A program made the translations under genes and the position numbers. 64,000 nt of DNA, from contig MU006091.1 in the NCBI GenBank assembly GCA_010093705.1, positions 186,001 through 250,000 of the forward strand, written 5' to 3'. Below the pieces are notes generated by a model. That model was given only the letters and a program-made list of their open reading frames with translations, did not search any database and was not told where the DNA came from. Source of the DNA: Patellaria atrata CBS 101060 (taxonomy: Eukaryota; Ascomycota; Dothideomycetes; Patellariales; Patellariaceae). Below, piece by piece: positions 43,064 through 54,900 of this stretch (position 1 is the first letter of the stretch; each line of letters opens with the position of its first letter).

Positions 43064-44545
43064 ATGTCCGCGACAACGATAAGCAATGCTCCAGTCAACA
43101 TCAACAATAATGCTTCAACGACCTCAAAGCCAGCATCTTCAGTCTCCACCGTATTCAGTGCAATTGCAGCAGGAGGGTCTCCTTCCGGTCACACTCTTAG
43201 CTCCCCTGCACCCGCCCGTGCTCCTGCTTCGATCACCTCGCCTTCCACGCCGTCGACTCCGATTTCTACGACGACGTCTCAGGATTCAAGTATGAGCAAT
43301 TCTGCAGTATCAAATGGTCCAGTATGCTCTAATTACACCGTCCCCGCTCGACCGAAACCAGGCCGCAAGCCAGCTACCGATAGTCCGGTGGACAAGCGAC
43401 GTGCTCAAAACAGGCAAGCACAGCGCCAGTTCCGAGAACGGAAGCAGAAGAAAGAGCACGACCTTGAACAAGAGCTAAAGGAGATGAAAGAAGAGTTTGC
43501 TCGAGAGGTCGATGTGTATAAACGCCAGATCGAGGATCTCCAACGTCGAAACGAGTCCTTGGTTCAAGATTTATCGAAGGCTCAGCAGCTTCTGGCCGAA
43601 AGACAAGCTTCTGATGACTGTGGAGAACCGCTCCCGAAACGTGCAAGACGATACTCGAATGGATCGCTTATGCCGTTAAGCACTGCCTTTCCCGATATTG
43701 ATATCAATCAGCATGCCGCTCAGAACGGCCCCTTAACGCCTCCCACTACCCAAGATTCTAAAGAGCTTGGTGGATGCGGTAACTGTAGGGACAATGGAGA
43801 ATGTCCTTGTGTCGATGAAGTCGTTAATATCTCCGGCCCCATAACAACGCGCCCCGAGCCCACTCCACCTCAACACACTCCTACGAACCCCATGCCTTTC
43901 ACTAACACTGACCACTCTGAGTATGAAATCGACTTCACCACTCCAGCATACACCAAAATCGCCCATCCACACGCCGTCCTCTTAGCTTCCGTGTCCAATC
44001 AACAATCCCAAGGCTGTGAATTCTGCACTCGGGACGGAAAGTGCATCTGTCTCGACCGCCATTCCCCATCCACCTCCCCCGGCCGAAACGACAAGCTCCC
44101 ACCCCTCCTCTCGCAATCATCTAGCTTCTCGTCCCGCAGGCCGACCATGGAGCCCATCCCTTCGATGGAACCCGGCTCCTGCGTCAAATGCCAGCAAAAC
44201 CCGGCACAACGCGCCTGGTGCAAATCACTCGCCGCCAACAGCCTCTCCCGCACCCCAACAAACCCCATCGCCTCCTCTCCGGCAACATACAGCTGCGCCG
44301 AAGTCGCCGATATCGCCGAGCGCCAGGCTAAGAAGTTGAAGAAGCCGAGCAAGGAGATTAGAGATAAGTTTTTGGGCGAGGCGGGAAGAAAGCATACCAT
44401 GATTGGAAATCGGCGGGCGACGGCGGTAGAGGTGGATGCAGCGGGCGTGTTGACGACTTTGAGCCTGTTTAAGGGGTTTGATCCGATGGATGTGCCTACC
44501 CCTGAGGGCATCGATGATAGGGCTGAAGAAGGTAGGAGTGCTTAG
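43064..44545 (+). CDS. HapX-like bZIP transcription factor with cysteine-rich regions
   Basis: A single-exon protein of 493 residues. The Ser/Thr-rich N terminus leads into RPKPGRKPATDSP (96-108) and a bZIP basic region RRAQNRQAQRQFRERK (~112-127) with a leucine-zipper-like helix to ~180. Three cysteine clusters follow: C238-x2-C241-x5-C247-x-C249, C318-x2-C321-x5-C327-x-C329, and C373-x2-C376-x9-C386. These mirror the iron-sensing cysteine-rich regions of HapX, and the RPKPGRKPATD box is the HapX segment just before its bZIP. The Hap4-like binding motif that normally precedes it (KEW...) is missing; here it reads CSNYTVPA. So it may be a HapX paralogue acting without the CCAAT-binding complex. 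Nuclear regulator; iron sensing is inferred from the cysteines. Confidence 0.85.
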   Translation: MSATTISNAPVNINNNASTTSKPASSVSTVFSAIAAGGSPSGHTLSSPAPARAPASITSPSTPSTPISTTTSQDSSMSNSAVSNGPVCSNYTVPARPKPGRKPATDSPVDKRRAQNRQAQRQFRERKQKKEHDLEQELKEMKEEFAREVDVYKRQIEDLQRRNESLVQDLSKAQQLLAERQASDDCGEPLPKRARRYSNGSLMPLSTAFPDIDINQHAAQNGPLTPPTTQDSKELGGCGNCRDNGECPCVDEVVNISGPITTRPEPTPPQHTPTNPMPFTNTDHSEYEIDFTTPAYTKIAHPHAVLLASVSNQQSQGCEFCTRDGKCICLDRHSPSTSPGRNDKLPPLLSQSSSFSSRRPTMEPIPSMEPGSCVKCQQNPAQRAWCKSLAANSLSRTPTNPIASSPATYSCAEVADIAERQAKKLKKPSKEIRDKFLGEAGRKHTMIGNRRATAVEVDAAGVLTTLSLFKGFDPMDVPTPEGIDDRAEEGRSA

Positions 44546-45446
44546 ATGATCTCTTTTCTCCAAACTTAGTGACGTTGGGACGTTGTTGAGGTTGCGATAA
44601 CCATGATGTAAGCAATGCGGCAAAGTGGACGAGAGTACAGGTCTTGTGCCCATTAGACCCTACATGTCTAAGAAGTAGCGATGCGAAACTTGAGCCGGAT
44701 ACTCGATCATAGACAACTCTTACTCTACATATCGAGGCTAATAGAAGTGATCTCACTCGAGGTGGTTGGCTTCATCGATATAGTAATTTGGATAGCTACG
44801 AGGAATATGAGAGGCTTGGTTGTTGAATTTCTTAATTGGGAAGGAGTCCATATGACATGCTAGATGATCGATTACGACGAAGGAACGCCCATATGGCGTA
44901 GCTAAAAGGAGTTATACCCAGGTGTAATAGCTGTACATAATGCTAGGTTAATGGTTTGGGATGTAAATACTGCAATGGAATCTCCAATACTACTCAGAGG
45001 ATGTTTATCAAGAAGATCAGAAACATGTAGAGTGTCATGTTGCTGTGGAACATCAGAAATTGAAAATCATGCGTTACAACGAGAAAGATGATCAGTACAT
45101 GTGATTGCTTAGTCCGTTGGGCCTTGACGGGAACGATTGTTTAGATTAACATTATTGTACATAATTCCCCTCCCGTCACTGTTGGGAGGGGACGGGTATT
45201 AAGATTTGCAATTCAAGCCTTGAACACGGGGAGGTTTCCTCGTGTTTTTGCACAAGTATAGAGACGTAAAGAAAATTATTCCACTGGATGAGAGAGGATG
45301 ATATGATGATTGACGGGTATATGCCATAAAGTGTCTTCTTTGATTTGCCGACATAATGGAAAGAGTGACTAAGCACTACGGTAACCAAGCGCGGTGATGC
45401 AATATCCCGCAACCCCACAACAGATAGCATTGCTCGTGAACAAACT
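44546..45446. other. Intergenic between convergent genes, 901 nt
   Basis: 3' flanks of the bZIP gene and the Glc8 gene. Nothing recognised. Confidence 0.5.
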
Positions 45447-46414
45447 TCACTGCCCATTTGCAATACCAGAAGAACGTCCTGGGACAGCTGGTGTATCGTC
45501 ATCCTCAATCTCATCAAGTTCTTCTGGATGACTACTTGAGTGTTAGTCATATCTGATGGGACTTGTCATATCCTAACCCTAAGGGTAGGGATTATGACAC
45601 TTACCCAAGCAAGTCCTTAACATTCTTCATTTCATAGTGCTTCTTGCGCAGCTCCTCAAACTTGCGATGTTTCTCCCGCTCCTCCTCAGACATATTCACT
45701 GGCTCCTCGCCGTGATGAAGGTCATCTACCATACTTTCATCAACGATGACGCGCTTCTCGCTATCCGGTGTATGACGTTCTCCCTCTGGTTCTATTTCTG
45801 GTTCTCCAAGCTCAAAGTCAGGAATGTCGAGGTCACGTGAAGGCTTCTTATTTGGTTTCGCTTTGTCCAACTCGTCAACCATAATCTCATCCGCGTTGAT
45901 TGCCTCTATCTCCGCGTCATCCTCAGTAGGATCATATCCGCCTGCGTAGGGTGTCTTAGGCTCCGTTATCTTCATGGTGCTGTCCCTCTCCTGCTCTGTG
46001 AGATATAGGTTCGCTTCGTCCCACTTCAATCGGGGGCTGGTCTCATCTGGATGGGTGTAGATTGGTGTTCCCGACTGGCGGCGGGAAGGCGGGCCTCGTG
46101 GATTCGAAGAGGAGCGACGATGACCTGCGTTTTGTATAGTATTCTGAAGCACGATCTCCTTCTCAGACATCTCACGACCAAGCACCGGTCTCTCGGGTGA
46201 TTCGACGGGCTGAAGGGGAACCCCTTCAGTGACGGGAGAGGTCTGGGTAGCCAACGAAGCATTGTAAGAACTCGAGTTCTTCAAGATACCTAGATTCGAA
46301 TTAGTTTGCGCTTGTGCGGCCTCGGTTACGGCGGTACTTACCTTTTGGTCGAGGAGGATGCTCTCCTGATGCTAGTTTCACGGGTTCGTGAAGAGCGGGA
46401 GCTTGTTGGGTCAT
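45447..46414 (-). CDS. glc8: Protein phosphatase 1 inhibitor-2 / Glc8
   Basis: Three exons: 46414-46342, 46289-45605 and 45531-45447 (introns of 52 and 73 nt), 280 residues. Splicing of exons 1 and 2 rebuilds the PP1-docking motif KGILKNSS. Further inhibitor-2 marks: SPRLKWDEANLYLTEQE, KITEPKTPYAGGYDP with the conserved regulatory Thr in KTPY, and FEELRKKHYEMKNVKDLLG corresponding to the HYNE helix. Without the second intron the frame would stop right after LLG; the GGTAAGT donor there and the in-phase exon HPEELDEIEDDDTPAVPGRS show that the protein goes on with an acidic tail. Glc8 binds the PP1 catalytic subunit and tunes it, in cytosol and nucleus. Confidence 0.92.
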
Positions 46415-48553
46415 TTTGATGTAGTACTTGTGCTAGAATGCTAATGTTTAGAAACTGATGATTCGCTAGTCACAGCGACGTCATCAGCAGAGCCGTTCCA
46501 AAGGTTATAAATGGTCTGACACGTGAGACTGAGATAGGTCAGAGTATCGCTTTCCGCCGGGCTGGACGAGTATTCTCGGATGATGTGAGCTTTAAGTGGG
46601 AGATGGGACGTTATGGAGAAGTCAAGGTTGAGATGGGTGTAGTGGGACAAAGTGGAGGGGTCATTGGGTGAAAGGTAGGAGAGGAGGGCAGGGGCAGGTG
46701 CCGAGTGGTAGACCGACCTCCTACTCGCGAGTCAACAATACTCTTTAGCTCTATGAGTACATAACGATAGTGACTACAGCAAGCTGAGATTATATCTTTG
46801 CCATCATGGCCCTTACAGAGTGTACTTGCAATCATATAAGAAAATTCCATCACTTATCAAATCACAGATGAGGCTCGTTCTTTAGTGACGTCACACTCTC
46901 TCTTCGTTCGCCAGGTGGCTATATTCTACCCGCTCGCTACACTTATTTTAACCTCCTACTAAGGTAAGGTACCTATTCGTACTGTACAGTACAAGTACAC
47001 CTCAGTCTTAGATAGCCTCGCACCGATACCCGACATTAACTTTAACCGACATCACCCCTCTCGTACATAATTGTAAGACAGCCACTTGATCTTTTTAGAA
47101 ATAAGAAAATCGTGCATTCAGCAAACCATTACATCCCTTTACGTTCGTTGACCGTTGGACGCTATCTCTGCAATGAGTCCAAAAACTCCAAAGACCTCTT
47201 ATTCGGAATGTGTTGCCAGGTCATACGGTCCTAAGTGGGAAGCAGAATGTATGGATCTTGGTCTTCCTCCTAGTAGATAATGCCACTAAATCTCAAATTA
47301 AACGGCTTTAAATATACTCCTCTGATATCAACCTTTATACGTTAAATCTTTAATCCTTTGCTCTGAGATTATCATCCTTTCCTCATCATGATCGTGACTC
47401 ATATATGTTGTCCATGTACCGTGCATTATAGTAAAGGGAAGGGAATGCGTATCAATGGATGAATGTAGTGAAGAGCAATGCCACTGGATGTATGAAAATC
47501 GTTTACTAAACGATGTACTACATGTGACTGGGAGACCGTTCAATTGAGAATTGCACAACAGTGTTGGGAAAGGTATTCGTTTTTCTGTGATGGATTCTAA
47601 AGGAGTGTACAGTACTATATACTAATGTCAAGGCTGTCAGCGTACATCCATCAAAGCTGATATTGTCCCCCAAATTTTACAGAAGTACGATCAGGATTTG
47701 CCATTAAACGTCATGCTCAACCAGCTTACAGTCAAGTATGAAAATTGATCCCATACATGTGTCCAGCGGCTGAGCGTATATTCTGATTACCAGAGCTGTG
47801 AATAAACTTCATCATGTGCGAATCTGGGTGAATATTCATGGACGAAAGTACTCACACATATCATTGTTGAAAGAAGATTAATAGAGGATGAACATGTCCA
47901 AGCGTGGATGGTACTCAAAATTGAACAAAATGTTGTATGTCCCATCTCTTAGGTCGTCATCTTGTCATGGGAAGCCGCCCGAAGGGACCCTCGTGACAAC
48001 GGTTTTAAAGTGGGTTGTTCATTCGTTCTCGACACATGCATTCTGTAGGCAAAACTAGTAGAGGAAGCTAGTCAGCCTGATGAATTGATGCAGGTGGTCT
48101 TGTTTGTAGAGGGAAAAAGGGAAAAAAAATTGGGACGGGTCAAATAAATAACTGTTTAGGACACCCCCGTCCGCAAGCGAGCGCTAAAGAAGAATCGGGT
48201 ATTGCCCGCAAAGAATAGGTACAGACTTTAGACTTCAAGACAAACCTAACCTAACATCACTTCTCTTCAATCTACAGTTTAAATCGCAATACCAACTCAT
48301 TCTTAACTTAATAATCCATTCCAGAGGTTACCTCATATACACATTCTTTACGACACGTCCTCCGTTAATCCATAGAACCCCGTCACAAACGCAGACAACA
48401 TTGACGGCACCGCTGAGATCCTGCACCCGGCCACTAGGCCCTTCGCTCTTGTCTACTTGCTTGTTCACTCTTTTTTTCATTACTAGCAGCGGAAAGGGCG
48501 AGAAACTTATAGATCCACGGTCACTAACGGCAGGATAAGGTACCTTACTCTCA
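46415..48553. other. Intergenic, 2.1 kb
   Basis: Left end is the Glc8 promoter. A CRE palindrome TGACGTCA is at 46886-46893. GTACTGTACAGTAC-type palindromes occur near 46981 and 47607. A 35-codon frame at 47173-47280 (plus) reads MSPKTPKTSYSECVARSYGP and ends LGLPPSR; it has a clean ATG context but no recognisable family. Otherwise nothing. Confidence 0.4.
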
Positions 48554-49768
48554 ATGGATAGAGACCGTGACAATTTATGGACTCGCCGCTCAAAGTAGGT
48601 ACTCTCGTTGAAACGACCAAGATAGGTCGATGTCGTAGCTTTCTTCACTAACAGCTTCCCACAGCTCAAGCAAGCTCTCTCTTTCCACCTCTGGTAATGA
48701 TCATAATGACCACAAGAACGACCACCCTACCCGTAATTATTCTGGCGCGAAACGGTTCGGAGGTGGTGACTCCTCCCATGGTGGAAGGAATCCTTTCAAT
48801 GCAATATCTCCATTGACAACAGGTACAATATCCTCACCAACTGCTGGAGCTTCCACCGCGTTCGGATTAGGCTCTGGTGCTTTCGCATCGTTTGGATCTG
48901 CGTCTAAGACTCCAAAGACTCCTGGTCCGGCGATCGACTTTAGCAAAGCTGCTGGCACCGGTACCACTTCGCCATCTACTCCCGGAGAAAAGAAGGATAA
49001 ATTGGTTGCAAAACCCTTGCCTACCACTGCCCGTGGAACTGTTTCGAAGACAATTGCTGGCGAGTCAACGACAACTGGCCGTTCTTCAGCAGACTTTGGA
49101 GCTCTCTTGACGCTCAAATACACTTGGGTGATCTGGTACCGACCCCCTACATCTAAGAACTCCGATTACGAGAAATCAACGAAGCCAATGTGTAAGATGG
49201 CAACCGCACAAGAATTCTGGACTGTGTACTCGCATTTAAAGAGGCCATCTTCACTGCCAACAGTGTCAGATTACCATTTCTTCAAGGAGGGTATCCGTCC
49301 AGTTTGGGAAGATGAGGAAAATAAAAAGGGTGGAAAATGGATCATGAGGCTCAAAAAGGGAGTATCAGACAGGTACTGGGAGGATCTTTTGATGGCTATG
49401 ATCGGCGACCAATTTGCGGAAGCTGGGGAGGAAGTATGCGGTGCGGTTCTCAGTGTTCGGAGCGGAGAGGACGTTTTCAGTATCTGGACCAAAAATGATG
49501 GGGGAAGGAACATTAAGATACGGTGCGTCCCTCACCGAAGCATACCATTTGGGAAATGCTAATATGTTGTAGGGAGACTATCAAGCGCGTTTTATCCTTG
49601 CCTCCAGATACTAATATCATCTGGAAGAGTCATGATGACAGTATCGCACAGAGGACAGCAATCGATCAAGCCCGCGAGAAATCCAACCACCACCAGTCAG
49701 ACAAACGTAGAACAACCCTGACTAGTGATGACTTACCGTCGATCAAGGAGAAGACTAATTCGTCTTAA
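48554..49768 (+). CDS. eIF4E-family cap-binding protein, 4EHP (eIF4E2) type
   Basis: Three exons (48554-48594, 48665-49522, 49573-49768), introns of 70 and 50 nt, 364 residues. The tiny first exon MDRDRDNLWTRRS joins NSSKLSLSTSGN in phase; an alternative AACAG acceptor 10 nt earlier would break the frame. A Ser/Gly/Thr-rich arm (~20-185) precedes the eIF4E core: YTWVIWYRPP, FWTVYSHLKRPSSLP, KEGIRPVWEDEENKKGGKWI, EEVCGAVLSVRSGEDVFSIW, ETIKRVLSLPPDTNIIWKSH. The Tyr in SDYEKSTKP where eIF4E has the first cap-stacking Trp, and the LPPDTNI end, mark the 4EHP class. This class binds the mRNA cap but usually represses or tunes translation. Confidence 0.9.
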
Positions 49769-50609
49769 GTCCTTCTCTGGTGATTTCTCAGCTACCATTC
49801 TTCGTTTGCATCTATTTCTTTGGTATTATGCATCATAAGGTCTTGAATGAATTATCGGTTGGGTTAGCGTTTTCTGGATTTATCGACATTGTTATCTTAA
49901 CGAGCCCTTGTCTTGCAAGAGTGACATGAGCGCCTGGCTTTCGAACCTGTACAATAGTATTGCGTGCCGGGTGAGCACCTGCATAGGACCTTTTTTTTTC
50001 TTACTAGGGTTATTTTCGCCCTTAAGCTTTTGGAGATATAAATGCCAGACTGACACTGGTATAGAGCTCTGTTTAGTTTATTCAATTATGAGGAGCTTTC
50101 AAGTATGTTCATCTCGGAAGTATTAGAATATCATGTGCCAGTCCATTGAGTTCGAGGAATAGACGGAGCGGTGATCTATTCCCTTATTAGGTAATCCCAA
50201 GCTTGTTTCTGCGCTTATCACCATTGAGACCTCCAATTTTTTACATATACAGACCAGCCAGTGAAGCCGTAAAAGAACTCGCTCGATAGTAGATATACCT
50301 GTATGCATACATAAAGATGTCCAGTAAACGGAGTGATTGAACATCGTTTGACAAAGGCGAACAAGACGTCCTGATGCTTTGCGGACTTGGCAACGTTGGA
50401 GACAAACGTCACGGTTCCCCGAAGATTGGCACACAAGGGAAAACGCGTTCTCCAAATTTCTACACAGTCCTCTCTCTCCACTTCCTAATATGCGGGTAAC
50501 TGTACCCAGGCCTCTTTCATTGTCTCCCCTCCGCTTTGACACCTCCCATCTCAGTCACTACGCACTCTGTGTCTTCGATGAGCTTATTTCACTGGCTTAA
50601 AAGTCGTTC
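49769..50609. other. Intergenic, 841 nt
   Basis: 3' flank of the 4EHP gene and promoter of the Ulp2 gene. Nothing specific seen. Confidence 0.5.
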
Positions 50610-53600
50610 ATGTCCTTCATCCGCAAACCTTTAGCTGCTCTCCAAGAATACTGTTGGCCATCTACCACCTCACGAGAGGAGGACATAAGCACCGAGGTTT
50701 GATACTCCTTCCCATGCCTACAGCAGCTTTCTCTCGCATGATTCGCCATGCTGTTCTTCCTCTGTTCTAACGCAACTTTCTTAGACTAGACATGACCAGC
50801 GGGGCGCACAAACACCTAGAAAGGCCACAGGACCACTCATGAATACCGTTTCCACAAGTCCATTGCGGAAATTGGCATCTTCACAAATGGTTGAGAAAGT
50901 GGAGTCACATTTGAGCACTAATCCGCGCCCCACCCCAGACCTCGAATCATGGTCTCAAGCGTCTTACGGGTTAGAATTGTTTGCCCCGTCTTCAATACCG
51001 CACGCTCACCACTAAGTCAGTAATCCACACGACGCCGTAGCGATCCCGGTTCCGGGTCAGAGACCAATGGCAAAGGTAAGAAGTCACCCATATATGAGGG
51101 ACAAGCTAACATACCTCAAGCCGAATCTAGGATCTTCTATCCGTCCTCGGAACACGTTGAATAATGTAACCAAATTTGCCAACCAAAATATTCTTGGTAG
51201 GGAAGGAAAGAATGATCGCACGCTACAAACTAGCAATACTAGAGACAACGTACCATCGTCGACGAGACAACATGCTCAGGTAGTTTCGAAAGGGAATCGT
51301 GAAGATAATCATCGCGATAAGAGACGTAAAATCACTCAACATCCTAACACGCGAGCGGCAGAGAACGAAATTATAGCTATCGACTCGGATGACGACCTAA
51401 ACCAATCTAAACTTTCGAGTGCATCAAGTCCTGTTACAACTGCGTCGCAATCCTCTAGCCGTCCAACCAAATCTAAATGCGGGCAATATCAAGACATGTC
51501 TATCTACAATGCTCTTGGCAGGGCACCTGAATTCCGTAAAGTCGAAAAGATGCTTAACTCCAGACCGGAGTACGGCAAGAGACAGAGACGGAAATCGGAG
51601 GGCAGCCGCAGCCGCGCCAGTAATTATTCTTCAACATCATCGCAAACTTCTACACAGGGAAGACCCAAGGTTCATAATGACAGCCTTCAGGTGGAGAATA
51701 GAAGCTTCAATGGAACAGAACTCGTTCCGGTTGACAGGAACATGATTTTCGACAGCAACCATGCCGAGTACGACCTTTTGGGCCCACTTGAGAGGATGCT
51801 AAATTCTTACGGGACGAGTCCCAGTAAATCTCCGTACTTTAATAAAGACCAGACAGAACGTCAGCTGGATCGAAAACAGATACTGGCCGTAAATCAGAGC
51901 GAGAATTCAAAAATCGCTCAGAAATATGTCGATTTAGAAAGTCAACAGTTAGTCGAAGCGCCTCTGCGCAAAAGGTTCATTCGTGCCGACCAACCATCTG
52001 AGAGGACAACCCTCCAAAAAGCTTTCGATATGATTGATACAAGTGAAGATGAGTTGACCATGGATATTCCAAAACCCCTTCCTTCTCGTTACAACGAATC
52101 GCAAAGTTTCACCGCGAAACGGTCGATATCCCCATCAAAAAATACTCGGACACGGCAAAATTCTATTGATCGTTCATCTCATGCGGATATTCGTCCAACA
52201 ACTTTTGTAAATTCACGAGCAGTGTCCAGCCGATTGTTGGATGCTGCACGGTCTCGCAAAAGGTTCGAAACGAAATTTAAACAACCTTCGTGGGATATCG
52301 TATCATTTTACTTGCCCACAAAATGTTTAAAGCAGTGTGACCTCACCCTAGTTGAAGATCTTGACGTTGGCTCTTTTTACATAGCTCAGAAGGACTCCCT
52401 GCGCTCTCGAATGTTTGACGACGGTGGTGAGTTCAATCCTGAAAAGTTGAATATTGCCGAGCATTGCGTCACCTTGTCCTCAAAAATACGAATGACTGGC
52501 TCCATGAGCAATATGGTAAAGACTGAGGTCTGTTTTGAATTTTCTTCTCCAACTACCGCAAACAACTTTCTATCACGTTTAAGTGAACGTACCGGGGACC
52601 TACTCCGTTTTATCTCGAAATTACCGTGAGTGATTATCCCCGTTCTAGTCTACATACTCTGACGTCTTGATAGAGATTATCTTGACAAAGTATTTGCAAG
52701 GCGTTTCGATGAAAGCGATGATTGCGAGAGTGATCTATTAAGAAACCGTACCACCCGCCTGTCAGAACCCAACTCTGTACTAGGGGGATCCAAATTTTGG
52801 TTAAGTACTCGTTCCATATTAGATGCATTGGGACCCTCTAAGCCTGCGGTTGAAAAGACTTCTCTCCGTCAGAGAATTGGGCAAATGAATCATCACACTC
52901 AACAAGACGAGCAGATTAAGTATGATCATGAGGAAGCGCCTCTTAGGAAGCACAACACTCGTCTCGGGAATCGGAGCCAAAGACAACGCTATTGTTCTTC
53001 ACCTGTTCCAGAGATACCAGAGATAGAACGATACTCTGTCACACATGGCCTGGGTGATCGATGGGAACAGCCTGTGGTATATCCTGCATCAGGGCGGAAC
53101 CGCTCGACTGTCAATTTCGATGACCTACTTCGCCTTGACGATGGTGAGTTCTTAAACGATAACATTGTAGAGTTTTACATTCGCTATCTGGTCGAACAAA
53201 ACCCTTCCACAGCTCCAAATGTTTATTTCTTTAGCACATTCTTTTACAATTCACTCAACTCCAACCCTAAAGGAAAAGGAGGTGTGAATTATGCCTCAGT
53301 CAAGAAGTGGACTGCAAAAGATGATATATTTAGCTATGATTTCGTCATTGTTCCAGTCAACGAAGATGCACATTGGTACATGGCCATGATTTGCAACCTC
53401 ACCAATCTAGATCGAAAGTTCAAGTCTGAGGATTCACTGGAAGATTCGTGCAGTACAACTGGCAAAACTAACCACCCCACCTCCATCGTGGAGGAATCAA
53501 AGCGAGATTCATCCCCACAAGTAATCATCAACACACGTGATACTACACGGGATTCTCCTGATCTCCGAAACCGTTATTCGCAATTATCCTTGACTGAGGT

Positions 53601-54900
53601 GAGCCTGGCGGATACCACAAATTCAGTAGATGAGCCACAACAATCAAAGCCATCTGAGTTTGAGAAATCACCTGACAATGTGGACCTCTTAGATGTGGAC
53701 ACGATTGGGCGGCTCAGAAATACGTCTGTTTTTGAAGCCGGTTTAAATGAAGATATGGAAATTTTGGGAAAGAGTGAAGCCCTGCGCAGCAGGGACAAAT
53801 CTAATGTAATTAATAAAGGGACAAAGAGAAGACCACCTGGCAAGAGGAATGATCCTAACGAGTGAGTCAGCGCCGTGTTTCCTCCTCAGTCTTCAAATGA
53901 TATAATACTAATACCAAGCAGACCGATCATTCTTCTTCTTGATTCCCTTGGTGCTCCTCATGCGAAGACAGCTAAGAATCTGAAGGAGTACGTCGTACTA
54001 GAAGGTCAGGATAAAAGAGGTATGGAGATCGATACTGGGCAATTGCCATCGATGAACGCACAGCACATTCCATTACAGGATAATTACTGTGATTGCGGAC
54101 TTTTCCTGCTAGGCTACGTCAAGAAATTTTTGAAAGATCCTCGGGAGTTTGTTACCAAAATAATAGGACGGCATACTTTCTCTCCAGAGGAGTGGCCAGA
54201 TATGAATCCAAAGAGGATGCGCGGGGAAATCCGAGATCTCTTATTCAAGATTGAAAAGCAGCAATCAGACCAACGGAAGGTTGACAAGCAAGCAAGGAGA
54301 TCAGCAAAAAAACAAAAGGTTGCGGAACAGGCTGGTAATATGGAGACCGGTTCAGCTACTGAAGAAATACAATCTCCCAAACGGCAGTCAGTAAATCGGG
54401 ATATTGAACTGAATACGCCAGTTACCGGGGATCCTAAAGCTTTGTCTGGGAATAGCCATCCAGCGAGCCCACAGAAAACAACTGTACTATTTCAATCCGA
54501 GGTTGTACAACCAGCTCAGAATTCACCTATAGACCTATCCACACAAACGGAGGCTGATTCGATCGAAGTCCAAGACCATACGCTAGAACGACCCGCTAAT
54601 AATGACATGCTTCACGAGGTCGACGAGGAAGTTATCGACGAGACACCACCGCGAAGCCCCGTTGGGGAGGGTCAAATGCGAGGATTGATGGGACAACTGC
54701 ATTTTGCTGCCCATTGGGAGCCAATTGAATCTCAGACCCAGGCGCTACCGAGTATCCGCAGGAAGCGTACTATCGAAAACGAGAGGTTAAGCTCTGAAGA
54801 GTCCACAATGGAAGTGGAGATGCGCAGGGCTAAATTTCGAAGACAAGAGCGTCCGACGAGGGAGAGATCACCCGTTGTAATCGACGTGGAGGATGATTGA
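50610..54900 (+). CDS. ulp2: Ulp2-type SUMO protease (C48)
   Basis: Five exons fit one frame: 50610-50696, 50785-50969, 51021-52625, 52674-53861 and 53922-54900; introns of 88, 51, 48 and 60 nt; 1347 residues. Exon 1 reads MSFIRKPLAALQEYCW; exon 2 carries TPRKATGPLMNTVSTSPLRK. The middle is disordered, with SIM-like acidic/hydrophobic spots (IIAIDSDDD). The C48 domain starts ~775 (YPASGRNRSTVNFDDLLRLD, GEFLNDNIVEFYIRYL). The triad is His859 (DAHWYMAMI), Asp1029 (LLLDSLGAPH) and Cys1080 (QDNYCDCGLFLL), with Gln1074. About 170 residues of acidic, Ser-rich insert separate His from Asp, as in Ulp2/SENP6-7, which trim poly-SUMO chains in the nucleus. A shorter gene starting at 51067 is possible if the first two introns are wrong. 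Confidence 0.88.

Noticed and set aside
43374-44511. Minus-strand open frames opposite the bZIP gene
   Set aside because: Antisense shadows of a GC-rich coding exon.
51067-52629. ATG 51067 as the start of the Ulp2 gene
   Set aside because: Coding-like sequence continues upstream in phase through two further exons; kept only as an alternative.
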